A program made the translations under genes and the position numbers. Shown here piece by piece: positions 11,057-22,610 of a stretch of DNA of 64,000 nt. The stretch spans positions 15,246,138-15,310,137 of the forward strand of contig CM068544.1 in NCBI GenBank assembly GCA_035048495.1. Direction: 5' to 3'. The DNA comes from Euptelea pleiosperma. Taxonomy: Eukaryota > Streptophyta > Magnoliopsida > Ranunculales > Eupteleaceae. The notes beneath the pieces are model-generated. The model was not told where the DNA came from, searched no databases, and saw nothing but the letters and a program-made list of their open reading frames with translations. Position 1 is the stretch's first letter. Each line of letters starts with the position of its first letter.

Positions 11057-11760
11057 ATACGGTTGTACATAGGACAAGAGTACACAACCATATTCAGTCA
11101 GAAGTAGCACAACTGGTGCAGATTTCAAGAAAAATGAAGATGGTCAGTTTTGAGCAGAACAAGCCCAATTCTCCGAGAAGTAACTACATACGATTGTGTA
11201 AAACATGGGGATACACAACCGTATGCCCTTAGATATGACAGATCAAGGTTGGATTTTTACATAAAGGGCATACCTCAATTTCTGAGCCAATCACCCATAG
11301 ATCAGAGGGATAAATTGGATACGGTTGTGTAGGAAGAAAAGCTACACAACCGTATAGAGTCAGATTTGGAAGATCTATGGTCAAAAATGAAAAAAAGCAC
11401 ATGTGCCATTTTCCTCGAGATCTGTGCAGTGGGATGAAAAACTAGTCACATACGGTTGTGTAGGACCTCCTCCTACACAATCGTATGCAATTACATTTCT
11501 AAAAATATCCCTCATATCTCCAAAAAAGCACCCATATCATTTTCCTCGAGATTAGTGTAGGAGATTCAAAAAGTAATGATATACGGTTGTGTAGGACCTC
11601 CTCCTACACAACCGTATGCAGTTAGATTTTCAGGGAGAGTTCTCATGTTTACAAAAAAACACACATGCCATTTCTTCGAAAAGCGTGCAGAATCTGCCAG
11701 AGTTAGTGCCATACAGTTGTGTATCTCTAAGAACCCTACAACCGTATGTAATTATTTTTT
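11057..11760. repeat. Tandem array of 131-bp units, each centred on a hairpin
   Basis: The motif ATACGGTTGTGTA (or a close variant) starts at 11057, 11188, 11319, 11450, 11581 and 11711, which are spacings of 131, 131, 131, 131 and 130 bp. Each is followed within about 12 bp by its inverse, TACACAACCGTAT, so every unit can form a hairpin of about 13 bp stem. The stems are better kept than the sequence between them, although the spacers of units 3-5 still align (for example attttcctcgagat). A TATA box lies about 100 bp downstream at 11850. The likeliest reading is a repeated enhancer of an LTR-type promoter. This is an inference, as no LTR ends could be fixed. Confidence 0.9.
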
Positions 11761-11849
11761 CTAAGATTGTTTGTAATCTTTTATTATTTTAATCATTTTT
11801 TCTTTATAAAGGTGAGTCTGCAACATGTGCAGACCCCTTCCCATAACTC

Positions 11850-11857
11850 TATAAATA
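11850..11857 (+). promoter_or_regulatory. TATA box downstream of the hairpin array
   Basis: The sequence ctcTATAAATAgagga is followed at a normal initiation distance by a short A-rich stretch (gacagaaaaaagga). The layout of repeated upstream palindromes followed by a TATA box resembles the U3-R boundary of a plant LTR. No coding frame follows, so the transcript would be non-coding or would belong to a truncated element. Confidence 0.45.
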
Positions 11858-12417
11858 GAGGACTCTGGGGACAGAAAAAAGGATCTTCTTCTGATATATT
11901 GTGATAAGGCTATACTTTGTCGAAATTCATCTAGAATTTGACTTATTGTTTTCCTTCAGTGTATGTGAAATTTATCGAAGAGATACAGAATCTCAAGTTC
12001 AGATATCCTGTGCAACACTAGTAAAAAAGGTAATCCCTAATAAACTCTACCGGATAGATGTTCATTTTCTAAGGACTCTATGCCGGATTACTACATAATT
12101 AATGCTTGAGTGACATATTCCCCGTCTTTAAGGGAATTGACTGAAGCAAGAGAACAAGCCTATCCTTTGTGGGTCCAGGAGATTCCATTTAGGGTAGGAA
12201 AATAGTTAAGAATCCGGCACCTAGAATATTATGGAGTTGTCCTATCGCATAAGACGTTTCTGTCACATCGTTTAATGAACCTATTAATGTTATTGAAATA
12301 TAGAGATTTTCTCTCAATTGTTTAAAAATAGGACGCCAAAAGATAACTAATGACTAATTGAATCACTTCCCCTTGAGACCACTTGAGCAGAGGATGACTC
12401 CACTTAACAAATGTTTG
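11858..12417. other. Non-coding, probable R-U5/leader of an unidentified element
   Basis: No protein frame is supported here. The stretch lies between the TATA box and the left edge of the first hAT copy. Possible short exon-like segments cannot be tied to a protein. Confidence 0.3.
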
Positions 12418-15400
12418 TATCGTAATAATGTAGTATTTCCACAAAAAATTTATTTATTTCATTTTATAGTATTTTACGAGTAAAATGATACTTAAATTGT
12501 AAAATGTTGACCGAAATATATCGACATACTTCATACCGACAAGAAAAATAAATTTATTTATGAAAAAAATTAACATATTCAATTCCTACAGGCTACAGTA
12601 CACCCGTGAAGGTGTGAACTTTAAAAGTTTAGATTCCTCTTTCAAAAATCAGAACCGAAATGACCTAAAGACTTCAGAGTACCATCCATAGTTCCAGACT
12701 TTACAAGAAAATGTCTATAAAAAAGGCAAAAGAAAATAAAGAACCGGAAGAGAAGGAGAGGGAGAGAAAGAGAGAGAGCACCTGTGGAGACTGGAGCTTG
12801 GAGATGGAGTCTTGACTTTGATGTTGATCGTCAGTAGTAGTAGCAGCAGCAGCAGCTCGAAGAAATCACCGGCGTCGACTCTAGAGTTGGAGGAGTAAGT
12901 AGGTAAGTCCATGACTCCATACTCCACTCCTCTTCATAGCGATTAGGGTTTCCCCCTTTTTATTTACTCGTGTTAGGTTTTTTTTTTTGTGTAACAAAAC
13001 TAGACCATAAATGGTCTAGCCTCATTCCTACAATACCGTTATTTTTAAGAATTTCTTCTCTTTCTTAGTAAAACATGCATGATCATCGATGGTCTTATAA
13101 GCCCTTAGCGCCCATAATGTGAGTCACGTGGTACACACTTAGTGGATGCTCACCGTATGGATGTTTGGCCACTCCCTAGGTGGACCTACAGACCATAAAT
13201 CAGCCCCAATAGTGATTTCAAACCTTTCAATTGTGTACCCCAAATAATGCTAAAACTCCTGCAGTTAAAATCGACCCAAGAAAATGACTCCAATCCAACG
13301 CTTTAGATGTACTCATTGCTGCCATCTAGGCCTACTACTGACCGCATGGATGTTTACCCCACCCCTTGGTAGATATACACACTAAAAAACAGTTTGTTTG
13401 ATAATTTTTAGCCATTGGTTTTACTACTCAAAAAATAAGTTGACTCCAATAGTTAGAATCATGACTTAATAAGTACTAAAATCTAATGGCTAGAGATTAC
13501 CAATAATGGTGATAATTGGTGTGTATATCCACCAAGGGGTGGGCTAAACATCCATGCGGTCAGTGGGCCCATATGGCATTGATGAGTAACAAAAATCATG
13601 CTTTTTCTCACCAAAAGTATGAGCTACAGGCTATAACTTGTACTAAAAATGGTTGAATCCAACGGCTATAATCACACCTTAAAAAGTACTAAAATGAATT
13701 GGTTAGAGGCTACCCACAATATGAGCCACATGGCACACTTTTTGAGGACGCTGATTGTATGGATGTTTGGCCAATCCCTAAGTGGTCTTACAAACCAAAA
13801 ATCAGCCTGATTAATGACTTTTAAGCGTTGGATTGGAGTCATTCCCATGGGTTGATTTTAACCGTGTGAATTTAAGCATTATTGATAATTATTTGGGATT
13901 TCGGATACAAGGATCCAAAAAAATTTGGTTCAATCCGACGGCTATAATCACGCCTTAAAAAGTAGCAAAATCTAATGGTTAGAGGACCGCCCACAATACA
14001 AGCCACATGGCACACTTTTATAGGATGTTGACCGTATGGATGTTTGGCCAATCCAAAGTAGACCTACAAATAAAAAAATCATACTGATTAGTTATTATTT
14101 CTAAGTGTTGGATTGGAGTTATTTTCATGGCCAGATTTTAACCGTGGGAATTTGAGCATTATTGACCATTATTTGGGTACAAGAATCCAAGGGATTGAAA
14201 TCATTAATCAAGCTGATTTTTTATTTGTAGCCCCATCTAGGGATTGGCCAAACATCCATATGGTCAGCGTGGCACACTCTTCTAGCCCACTGACCCTATT
14301 GATGTTTGACCCACCCCTTGGTGGACACACACAAAATCAATTTGATTAGTGATTTCTACCCATTGGATTCAAGTACCTACAAAAGTACTACAAATCTAAC
14401 AGGTAGGAAATATCAAGGAAAATGCTCAAATCCAATAGCTAGAAATCATCAATCAATCTAGTTTTTGGTACATAGGTCCACCGTCCACCAAAGGCTGTGC
14501 CAAACATTAATTGGTTGGTAGGCCCAAAAAATGTGCCATGTGGCAACTCATAATTTACATGTAAATATGTAATCACTTTCTTTTCTTGATTTTATTATTG
14601 TCTAACTTTTTGTGACACGTCCAGATGCCACGTAAGGCTACAGACATTGGATGGCAATACAGGGTCCCAATCTCTAGGGATAAACAAAAGACGAGGTGTA
14701 ATTTTTGTCAAAAAGAGATTGTGTGTGGGGGAGTGTCTCGATTGAAGCAACACTTGGTTGGTGGCTTCCCTAACGTAGAAATCTGTAAGTCGTGTCCTGT
14801 GGAAGTTAGAATACAGATGCAAAGGGTACTAAAAGGACCAACTAAGAATAAAAACGAGACAGCGAGAGCAAGAGAAGAGTTTCAGGAAGCAGTTATGGAT
14901 TACCCATGCACTGAGGAGCCTATTATCGATATTTTGGACGACGATGACATATTGAAGTTGGCCGAGAAGAGATCCTTAGCTCATGAGTGGGATGTTGAGC
15001 AGAGGAGAATATTTGAGACTACTAGACCAGACTTCGGACCTTCTGTTAGGGATATAGGTGGCAGTTCTTCAGGGGGTGGCACGTCGTGTGCCAGCACAGC
15101 TACCCAATCAAGACCTAGAGTTAGTCGTGCTCATAATGTGAGGGAAACCTCATCCATCTCTCTACAAGATGAGTTCCCTATTGATCAAAATGCAGTTAGA
15201 TAGGAAGATGCTAATCAAAAGACATTGAAGGATTCCTGGGGCATTGGTGGCTTAAGAAAGAAATTGGGAAGGGTAGTGTCTAAGTTCATTTACTACAATG
15301 CCGTCCCACCACATGTGGCGAACACAACATTCTATCAAAGAATACTTGATGAGGGCGCAAGATGTGGACCAGGTGTGAAGGGTCCTACTACACATGAGTT

Positions 15401-16284
15401 GATGACGGTGTACCTAGTCGATGAATTAGATGAGCTCAATGCATACATTGACATTTTGAAGAAGAAGTGGCCTACATACAGTGACGATTATGTGTGATAG
15501 ATGGACGGCCCCACTAGATTATCCATTATCAATTTTATGGTGTACTATGATGGAAAGATGAGTTTTCACAAATCTATTGATGCATCCAGACACAAGAAGG
15601 ATGATAAGTACATTTACAAGTTAATGCGGGAAGTAGTGGATAATATCCGCAAGGAGAATGTCATCTAACTTGTCACAGATAATGGTACCCCGTACGTGAA
15701 GGCAAGGAGGGAGCTAATGAAGAAAGAAGGGTACAACTTGTTTTGGACTCCTTGTGCATGTCATTGCATCGATTTGATGCTAAAGGACATTGGACAGAAG
15801 TCAGCAGTGAAGAGAGTAGTTGAACAGGCTAGAAAGATAACAAATTACATCTACAACCACTCGAGAGTCCTAGCGATGATGAGAGAGAAGTGTGGAGGGG
15901 ACATTGTCCGTCCATGGTTAACGAGATTGGTCACTAATTACATCGCCCTAGAGAGCATCTTACAAAGGAGGAATGGATTAAAGGACATGTTCCATAGTCC
16001 AGAATGGCATGCCTATGAGGGCAATGACACTCCTATAGCAAAAAAGACAAAAGAATTGGTTAATAAGAACGCATTCTGAGATGCAGTGCGTATGCTAGTG
16101 AATATCCTTGACCCTATTATGAAAGTCCTTAGATTGCTTGATGGAGACAGGAAGCCTACGATGGGGTATATTTACCATGCCATCGAGTTGATGCAGCAGC
16201 ATGCTCACCCCAACCATACTTGGACATCATCGAGGATAGATGGGCAAGACAACTATTTCATCCCCTTTCATGCTGTTGGTCATT
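12418..16284 (+). mobile_element. hAT element, copy A (truncated at both ends)
   Basis: The segment aligns with the complete hAT at 18263-27699. Homology starts near 12418, about 85 bp inside the complete copy's terminus, and ends at 16284 next to the transposase intron donor (catgctgttgg). Repeat X begins there, so the 3' half is lost. Compared with the complete copy it has about 950 extra bp (13340-14290) of foldback-MITE sequence and lacks the nested 3.1 kb LTR. This copy cannot move by itself because it lacks both termini. Confidence 0.85.
13110..14300. repeat. Cluster of foldback-MITE arms inside hAT copy A
   Basis: At least four arms of the gaccgYatggatgttt family occur here (near 13150, 13345, 13750 and 14030), with inverse arms near 13540 (ccatgcggtcag) and 14240 (ccatatggtcag). 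The unit at about 13338-13575 is a clear foldback: cactaaaaaacag... on the left mirrors ggtgtgtatatccacc... on the right. The cluster suggests serial insertion into earlier copies or internal duplication. Confidence 0.6.
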
Positions 16285-16295
16285 TAATTTTTTAA
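14625..16295 (+). pseudogene. hAT transposase, N-terminal two thirds (copy A)
   Basis: The ATG at 14625 starts MPRKATDIGWQY, followed by a BED-type zinc finger (residues about 24-55: CNFCQKE...SRLKQHL) that binds the transposon ends. A DUF659-like region follows, then the RNase H-fold start (VTDNGTPY, FWTPCACHCIDLMLKDIG). Open frames are broken by a TAG at about 15201 (TGG in copy B), a stop at about 15496, and TAA at 15666, which is shared with copy B. Homology ends at the first intron donor, so the C-terminal dimerisation domain is missing. The copy is non-functional. Confidence 0.85.
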
Positions 16296-16890
16296 TTTTT
16301 ATAAGGGCGCTTTGGTCATTTAATATTTTCCAATTTCAACTCAATTGTGCAAGTAATTATTGCATCCTGACATTGTACTTAAAAACTATGACTAGAAATA
16401 TTTAGATGATAAAGTCCATCATCAACTTTGATGATAGACTCATAATGTGAGACACGTGTCACCTTACCAGAGGCTACTGACCGTATGAATGTTTGGACCA
16501 TCCCGAGATGAACTTATGTAACAAAATATTAAACCTAATTACTGATTGTTAACCTTTGGATCATAATGATCAAAATCCACGGTTACAAATAAATTAATAA
16601 AAAGACTCATTTATAAATTATTGACCATGATGAATTTTGATATGTAAGTCCAACTATGGATGGGCAAAACATCCATACGGTCAGTGATCTCTAAGATTGT
16701 GCCATGTGGCTCATAATTAATGGTGTCAAAACTCATGCTAATCAGGATGGATTTTGTAAGTAGGTCCACCTAGACCTAGAGATGGGCAAAACATCTATAC
16801 TGTCCGTGGCACATGCATGGTGGTGTCATTGGCCAAAAATGCACATCAAACTGCATGCTAAATAGTAATGATAAAAATTGACGGTTGAAA
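16285..16890. repeat. Repeat X copy 2 (about 600 bp, contains a foldback MITE)
   Basis: Nearly collinear with 10304-10910. It follows the broken hAT transposase directly. The internal foldback has both arms well kept: ctgaccgtatgaatgtttgg near 16485 and aacatccatacggtcag near 16668. The two copies flank the 11.0-16.3 kb block in direct orientation. Confidence 0.8.
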
Positions 16891-17771
16891 CAAACCATGA
16901 AAAATACTCTAATCCAATGGATAGAAATTGCTAATGAGGATGAATTTTCATAGGTAGGTCCACCTAGAGATGGGAAAAAACATCTATGTGTGTGCTACGT
17001 GTAAGGTGCTACCACGCGTAAGGTGCACGTGGCGTTCCCCTAGTAGAAGAAAAGTAATTTTTTATTAACAAGTAGTATTTTTTTGGTAAAGGCATCATTT
17101 ATGTGCATAGATGTGTAGTATTATTACTATTATTTTGGATATTTTGCAACCCTTGAAATTTGAAAATAATCATATATACTTTCAAACTTTACCCCCTTGA
17201 CCCAGTTTAACCGTCATTTGATTCACGTTACAACATGACATGCATCATGCGCAATTGTGCATGTTAAAGCACCTATAAAAATATTGCAAATACGACGCTA
17301 ACAATGCATGTTTCAAGTCTCTTTTAACTTGAATCAACCATTATTAACAGAGGTCAAGGGGGTATTCATAATGTTTGAAAATATTAGGAGCATTACTATA
17401 TATTATTTTTTATTTATTATATATATATATATATTGGGGGAGGGGGGGGGGGGGTTGTAAAATACCTTGTTTCGGTGTGTATATATATATACAACCGATT
17501 TTTACACCTAATTTCTTCACCCACCAGTTTTGGGTCAAACATGGAGACCATGAATAATGTCCCGATTATACATTTTGCATGTCATTTTTCTCCTCATATT
17601 ACGTGTAATTAAATTGATTATTTATGTATCGTATGCTAATATTTAAAAAATTGTTTATATTACATTAATTACAATGTATAGTTGTTTTTAAATTAAATTT
17701 TTCTGTGATGCTAAATTTGAAATCAAACAAGAATTTGGTAGCTTAATAGTAATAATTAGAAATTAATTAGG
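16891..17771. other. Non-coding, with foldback remnant and low-complexity DNA
   Basis: The first 100 bp continue a foldback-like arm. A TA-repeat followed by a G-homopolymer run lies at about 17406-17453. The rest is AT-rich without frames or terminal repeats that I can support. Confidence 0.4.
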
Positions 17772-18262
17772 GCTTATGGATAATTTTAATAAATTTTTTA
17801 AGTTATATAATTAAAATTTTAGTAGGGCATCTCGCGCATAAAATAAGAAAGAGAGGGAAACGACTTTTGTAGAATATGACCCTATAAGAGTTTTAATTAA
17901 CTCAAATAGGAAAAACCTAGATGAGGAAAATCGTAGAAGAGTTTTAACTTAATTAAGAAACATGGATAGGGGAGACTTGATTAGGAGGGCAACGGCTAGG
18001 GTGTTATCCACACTTTTAGTTTTTTAAAGAATGTCACACACCGAAATCTAATTCAAATCTTGATGTGTGAGTTACCTAACCTAACTCATATTCTATCCAT
18101 ATGAATTTTAAGCTCTGAAGCTATAATAATAATTCCAGACTTTAGCAAATAGATAAGATCTGGCCTCAAGTGATACTTACATTTTTTATTAACTTTTAAA
18201 TTATTGAAAATAAGGAAATTTTTCTAATCTTTTGAAACATAACATCCAAATATACACGAAAT
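17772..18262. repeat. Host repeat at the hAT insertion site, left half
   Basis: This 490-bp stretch is closely matched by 28266-28762 (shared: agtggggg-like cgcataaaataagaaagag, acgacttttgtagaRtatgac, gatgtgtgagttacctaa, ctgaagctataataat). In the second locus the match runs on without break into the sequence found here only after the hAT element (27700 onward). The last 8 bases, CACGAAAT (18255-18262), are the left target duplication of the hAT. Confidence 0.85.
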
Positions 18263-18614
18263 CAAAGAAATAAATTTTGTTTATTTCGTGAAATATTTCA
18301 AAATTTTGATATATCGACAAGAAACATTCCTTACATCGGAATTATGTATTATTTCCACAAAATTTTCGATTTATTTCATTTTATAGTATTTTTCGAGTAA
18401 AATGATACTTAAAATGTAAAATGTCGACCGAAATATATCGACATTCTCCATACGGATAAGAAAAATAAATTAATTTATGAAAAAAATTAACATATTCGAT
18501 TCATACAGGCTGTATACCCGTGAAGGCGTGAACTTAAAAAGTTCAGATTCCTCTTTTAAAAATCAGAATCGAAATGACCTAAAGACTTCAGTGTACCACC
18601 CGTAGTTCCAGACT

Positions 18615-18840
18615 TTACAAGAAAATGTCTATAAAAAAGGCAAAAGAAAATAAAGAACAAGGAAGCACCGGAAGAGAAGAAGTGGGAGAGAGGGAAAGAG
18701 AGCACCTGTGGAGACTAGAGCTTGGAGTTAGAGTCTTGACCTTGACGTTGATCCCTGGTAGTAGCAGTAGCAGCAGCTTGGAAGAATCACCGGCGTCGAC
18801 TCTTGAGTTGGAGGAGTAAGGAGATAAGTCCATGACTCCA
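18615..18840 (-). other. Exon-like ORF inside the hAT 5' region (possible captured host exon)
   Basis: On the minus strand an ATG at about 18833 opens MDLSPYSSNSRVDAGDSS, then a leucine run and INVKVKTLTPSSSLHR, up to a possible donor (CACAG|GTGCTC). Upstream is a plant promoter-like stretch (ataaaaaggggg, then aaaccttaat). Copy A keeps the same frame at 12715-12927 (MDLPTYSSNSRVDAGDFF...). Neither strand shows a known domain. This may be a captured first exon plus promoter of a host gene or simply transposon leader; I cannot name a source gene. Confidence 0.3.
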
Positions 18841-18965
18841 TACTCTACTCATCTTCATAACAATTAAGGTTTCCCCCTTTTTATTCACTCGTGTTAGTTT
18901 TTTTTTTTTTTTGTAACAAAGCTAGACTGTAAATGGTCTAACCTCATTTTTATAATGTCGTTATT

Positions 18966-21900
18966 TGTCACTCCCCAAATTCGAGATCCATGACCCGATC
19001 CGAATATTCGTAAGTTGACCCATTTATCCGAATTTAAGGGCGAACTAATCAAGAAAATATAAGTTAAACAAGAAAATCAATAGATCAAAATATATTAAGA
19101 TTTTCAATCAAAGTCTCCAATAACTAACATCGTCTATAACGACATCGTCAAAAGAACCGATGACATAAGAATCACGGTTCATCAAAATGTTGCATCTGCT
19201 CTACGATCCAAAATAATATAAGCTAATGAATTTTATTACAAGAATTCATAAGCAAAGAAATAATAAAAGACTAATAATGTTCATCTTCAAGGTTCGGCTC
19301 TTGCTTCTCGGGTTCGTATGTCTCCTCTCCTAATTTGTCAACGGGTTGCAGTTCCTCCTCGTACCCTTCCTCGTACGTCTTGGTCTCATCTACATTTGAA
19401 AATTTTGGTTGTAGGAGTGAGCCAAATGCTCACTCAAGTTTTTTACCCCGAACATAATTCAAACAATATATTTTATAGTCATGCTAGCACAGATTGAATT
19501 GTTAAACAATAATATCATGGACATAATGAATGCACGAACAATTAATAAAAAGTAACGCACAACCCGCATAGGGGGTCTCTTCTTCACCCACATAGGGGGT
19601 CTTCTCGGGATTTTCGGGTCTTCACCCTAGAGAACTCACTCCCAACTTACTTTATCGCTTATGAATCGGAAATACAAAGCATGATTTCATTTATATAAGA
19701 ACTTACTGAAAATGTAAATATCCACGCAGGGGATCTCAATTTTGAACATGCTATCATACTTGTAAGTAAAATTATCAGGATATAAGATCTACCATTTAAT
19801 AACCAATACATGTTCGCATACTTCTAATTTCCATTGTAAGAATCATAGGGGTACCTACTTTTGATCGCTTTCCAAAATTTCACGTTAATTCTGCTAATCG
19901 ACCCTCTTCGCATGATTTCAATCCAAGGTTATGAAACCTTTAAATTTTCACATTTACGAGTTAAGTGTATGCTTGTAAAATAAAATCTTAAAACTTAACA
20001 CGAGTTCTACAGGGTCATAAGAGTTAACGTTATGATCGACCGAATGGGAAGAGATGAACAATTATCATTCTTATAATGTTATATTATTATTATTTTTCCC
20101 AAAACATTACCGATAATGATCACTAAACCCGTATCTTGGATTAAGTCGATACGATATAATGGGATCGTTCATCTGGGATGTCCAACCAATGGGTCTCACC
20201 CCCCACAAATTGGGCGATTATAATAGAATGGAGAGAAAGGGAAATTTTAGTAAGCAAATAAGGTTTTTTTTTCAAAAAAATTAGTTTTAGACAATTCTTA
20301 ATTAATATGGTTAGAAAAGTCTAATTGATCTCAAGAATTCTATGAGGTCACGGGCCATACGATCAAAGGAGTTGTAAACTAAACCATCAACCCATGGCCT
20401 CCCTAAGGAGTTTGTTAATCCAAAAATCTGACGGACGGTAGAAGTATGTAGCTGCATGTTGAAATATCAAAAATTTGAACTGAAGGATGAATAAAAGAAG
20501 GAAATACATACCTTAAAGACAACAGATGGTTTAAAGAAATCTGGAAGAGTGTTGATCTTGGATGGTGGAGTTTCAAAGAGTCACACGTGCGTATCTTCAA
20601 AAGATCGATGGCTGCAACTTCTTGTGGGTTGTCGTGCCTTGATCTGCAAATAGTGGATGGGTAGATGAAGTTTTAAATAGAGGAGGCGTTTGATACACAT
20701 AATAGGTAGGTTCAGTCGGTTAGCAACCAAGGCCCAAGGTTTTCCTTATCTGTAACACCTTGACAATGAATGGGGTAGGTTGATTTAACGATGGAGGCGT
20801 TTTGATGCTATTAAAAGGGTTCGGGTAGTCTAAAATCCTGAGGTTTCTTGATCTTCAAACAAGTGACAATAGATGGAGAGCGTTGTGGCAGGGAAACAAT
20901 TGAAAAGAAAAGGATTACCTGTTGATGAAATGTGTGGCTGATTGAAGAGGATTAGAAAAGGTGCGGCCCTTAATAGAGGAGGTGTCTCCAGACCACACGG
21001 CTGCAACTTACTGGGCTTTACGTGATGGGGATGGAGTAACGAGGGGATGTGTATCCCGCTGAAAGTTATGGCGGTCATCTTTTCTCCAATCCGTCAACAG
21101 TGGTGAGGAGGTTGATTCATAGAAATTACCTATTTATAATAGTAGGGATCGATGATGGAGGAGAGTCTGACGGTGATGAAAGTCTTAGGTTTAGGGTTAT
21201 GAAAACCTAATTGAGGAAGGACTTCAGGTTTTGTTGCTACTAGATGACGTGGCGAAAAGGTCAAAGAAGGTGTATGATGGACAGTTGATGAGTGGCAGTG
21301 TAAGTGGGTTGGAATTTGGTGTACGTGGAGGTAGTTGTGGAAGCATAATAAAAAAGGATTTATTTATTCTTATTATTATAAATGAAGATTCAAATATATT
21401 AAAATAATCAATACTTAAATACTATGTGTTTTGGATGGACATGGGTTTTGGGGGTTTTGAGAGTTTTTAAAAAACAAAGGTTTGAAAAAAAGATGTTAAT
21501 AAAAGTTGATTTAAGATATTTTAATAAAAAGGTGTTGAATAAACTATGTAGGTCTTAAATAAAATAATATTAACTAGGTTTATGTAGAAAAAATGTATTT
21601 AAAGGATATGGTCCAAAGGTGTTTGTTTTGGTGGTGGGTTTTAAATAAAACCTAATGTTTAAAATATACGTATTAGATTACTTAATATCTAAGTTATGTG
21701 CATTAATAGTACACTAGCTTATAGTTTATGTATTTCTTGTATATACTAGTACATACTCATGCAATAATTAATAACACATGTCAAAATTCATGTAACCTAC
21801 TAAATAAATCCACTAATGATAATTAATTGCTAATCAGCACCTACGGGACTCAAAGCGGTCCAAAAAATGTTTGGGTCGGCTGCGTCCATGTGGGACCGCA

Positions 21901-22061
21901 TGGAACGGCCCCAAAAACCTTGAAAATAATTTTTCTCGTAATTGGACAAAAATGCATACAATTGTTCTAACAATTAGATTATATCGTTTCGTGAAAGGAA
22001 AAGCATGAAAAGGGTCTACAGAAATCAAAATTGACTTAAATACCCTTTTAAGGGTTTTACA
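18966..22061 (+). mobile_element. Solo LTR (gypsy-like), 3.1 kb, nested in the hAT, with TSD TTATT
   Basis: Starts TGTCACTCCCCAAATTCG and ends AAGGGTTTTACA. TTATT flanks both sides (18961-18965 and 22062-22066). Copy A of the hAT has the uninterrupted site (cgttatttttaagaatttc), so the insertion came after the two hAT copies diverged. No primer-binding site, polypurine tract or coding frame is visible within it. Short open frames inside (such as 20415-20600 and 20830-21078) show no protein similarity. The strand is inferred from likeness of its ends to the LTR at 493-2595. Confidence 0.87.
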
Positions 22062-22440
22062 TTATTTTTAAGAATTTCTTTTCTTTTTTAGTAAAACTTG
22101 CATGACCATCGATGGTCTTATAAGCCCTTAGTGCCCATAAATCAGCCCCATTAGTGATTTCAAACCTTTCGATCGTGTACACCAAATAATGCTCAAACTC
22201 CTACGGTTAAAATTGACCCAAGAAAATGACTCCAATCCAACGCTTTAGATGTACTGATTGCTGCCATCTGGGCTTCCCCTTGGTGGACACACTCAAAATC
22301 AATTTGATTGGTGATTTCTACCTATTGGATTCAAGTACCTAAAAAAGTACTACAATTCTAACGGCTAGAAAAATATCAAGGAAAATGCTCAAATCCAATA
22401 GCTAGAAATCATCAATCAGTCTAGTTTTTGGTACATAGGT

Positions 22441-22485
22441 CCATCGTCCACCGTCCACCGTCCACCGTCCACCGTCCACCAAGGG
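22441..22485. repeat. Minisatellite, 7-bp unit (CCACCGT)n
   Basis: Five to six units of ccaccgt lie in hAT copy B; copy A has only one to two (ccaccgtccacc near 14479). This is a recent local expansion that distinguishes the copies. Confidence 0.85.
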
Positions 22486-22610
22486 CTGTGCCAAACATTA
22501 ATTGGTTGGCAGGCCCAAACAATGTGCCAACTCATAATTTACGTGTAAATATGTAATCACTTTCTTTTCTTGATTTTATTATTGTAGTAACTTTTTGTGA
22601 CACGTCAAGA

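Noticed and set aside
11057..11760. CRISPR-like array (regular palindromic repeats with spacers)
   Set aside because: The spacing is 131 bp, the spacers are related to each other, and the context is plant nuclear DNA. It is a tandem repeat.
11840..12400. Endogenous pararetrovirus promoter and leader
   Set aside because: The TATA box and repeats could fit, but no viral coding domain or typical leader motif was found, so the claim is not supported.
18615..18833. Functional gene encoding a leucine-rich small protein
   Set aside because: The frame is present in two hAT copies and has no recognised domain. I kept it only as a possible captured exon.
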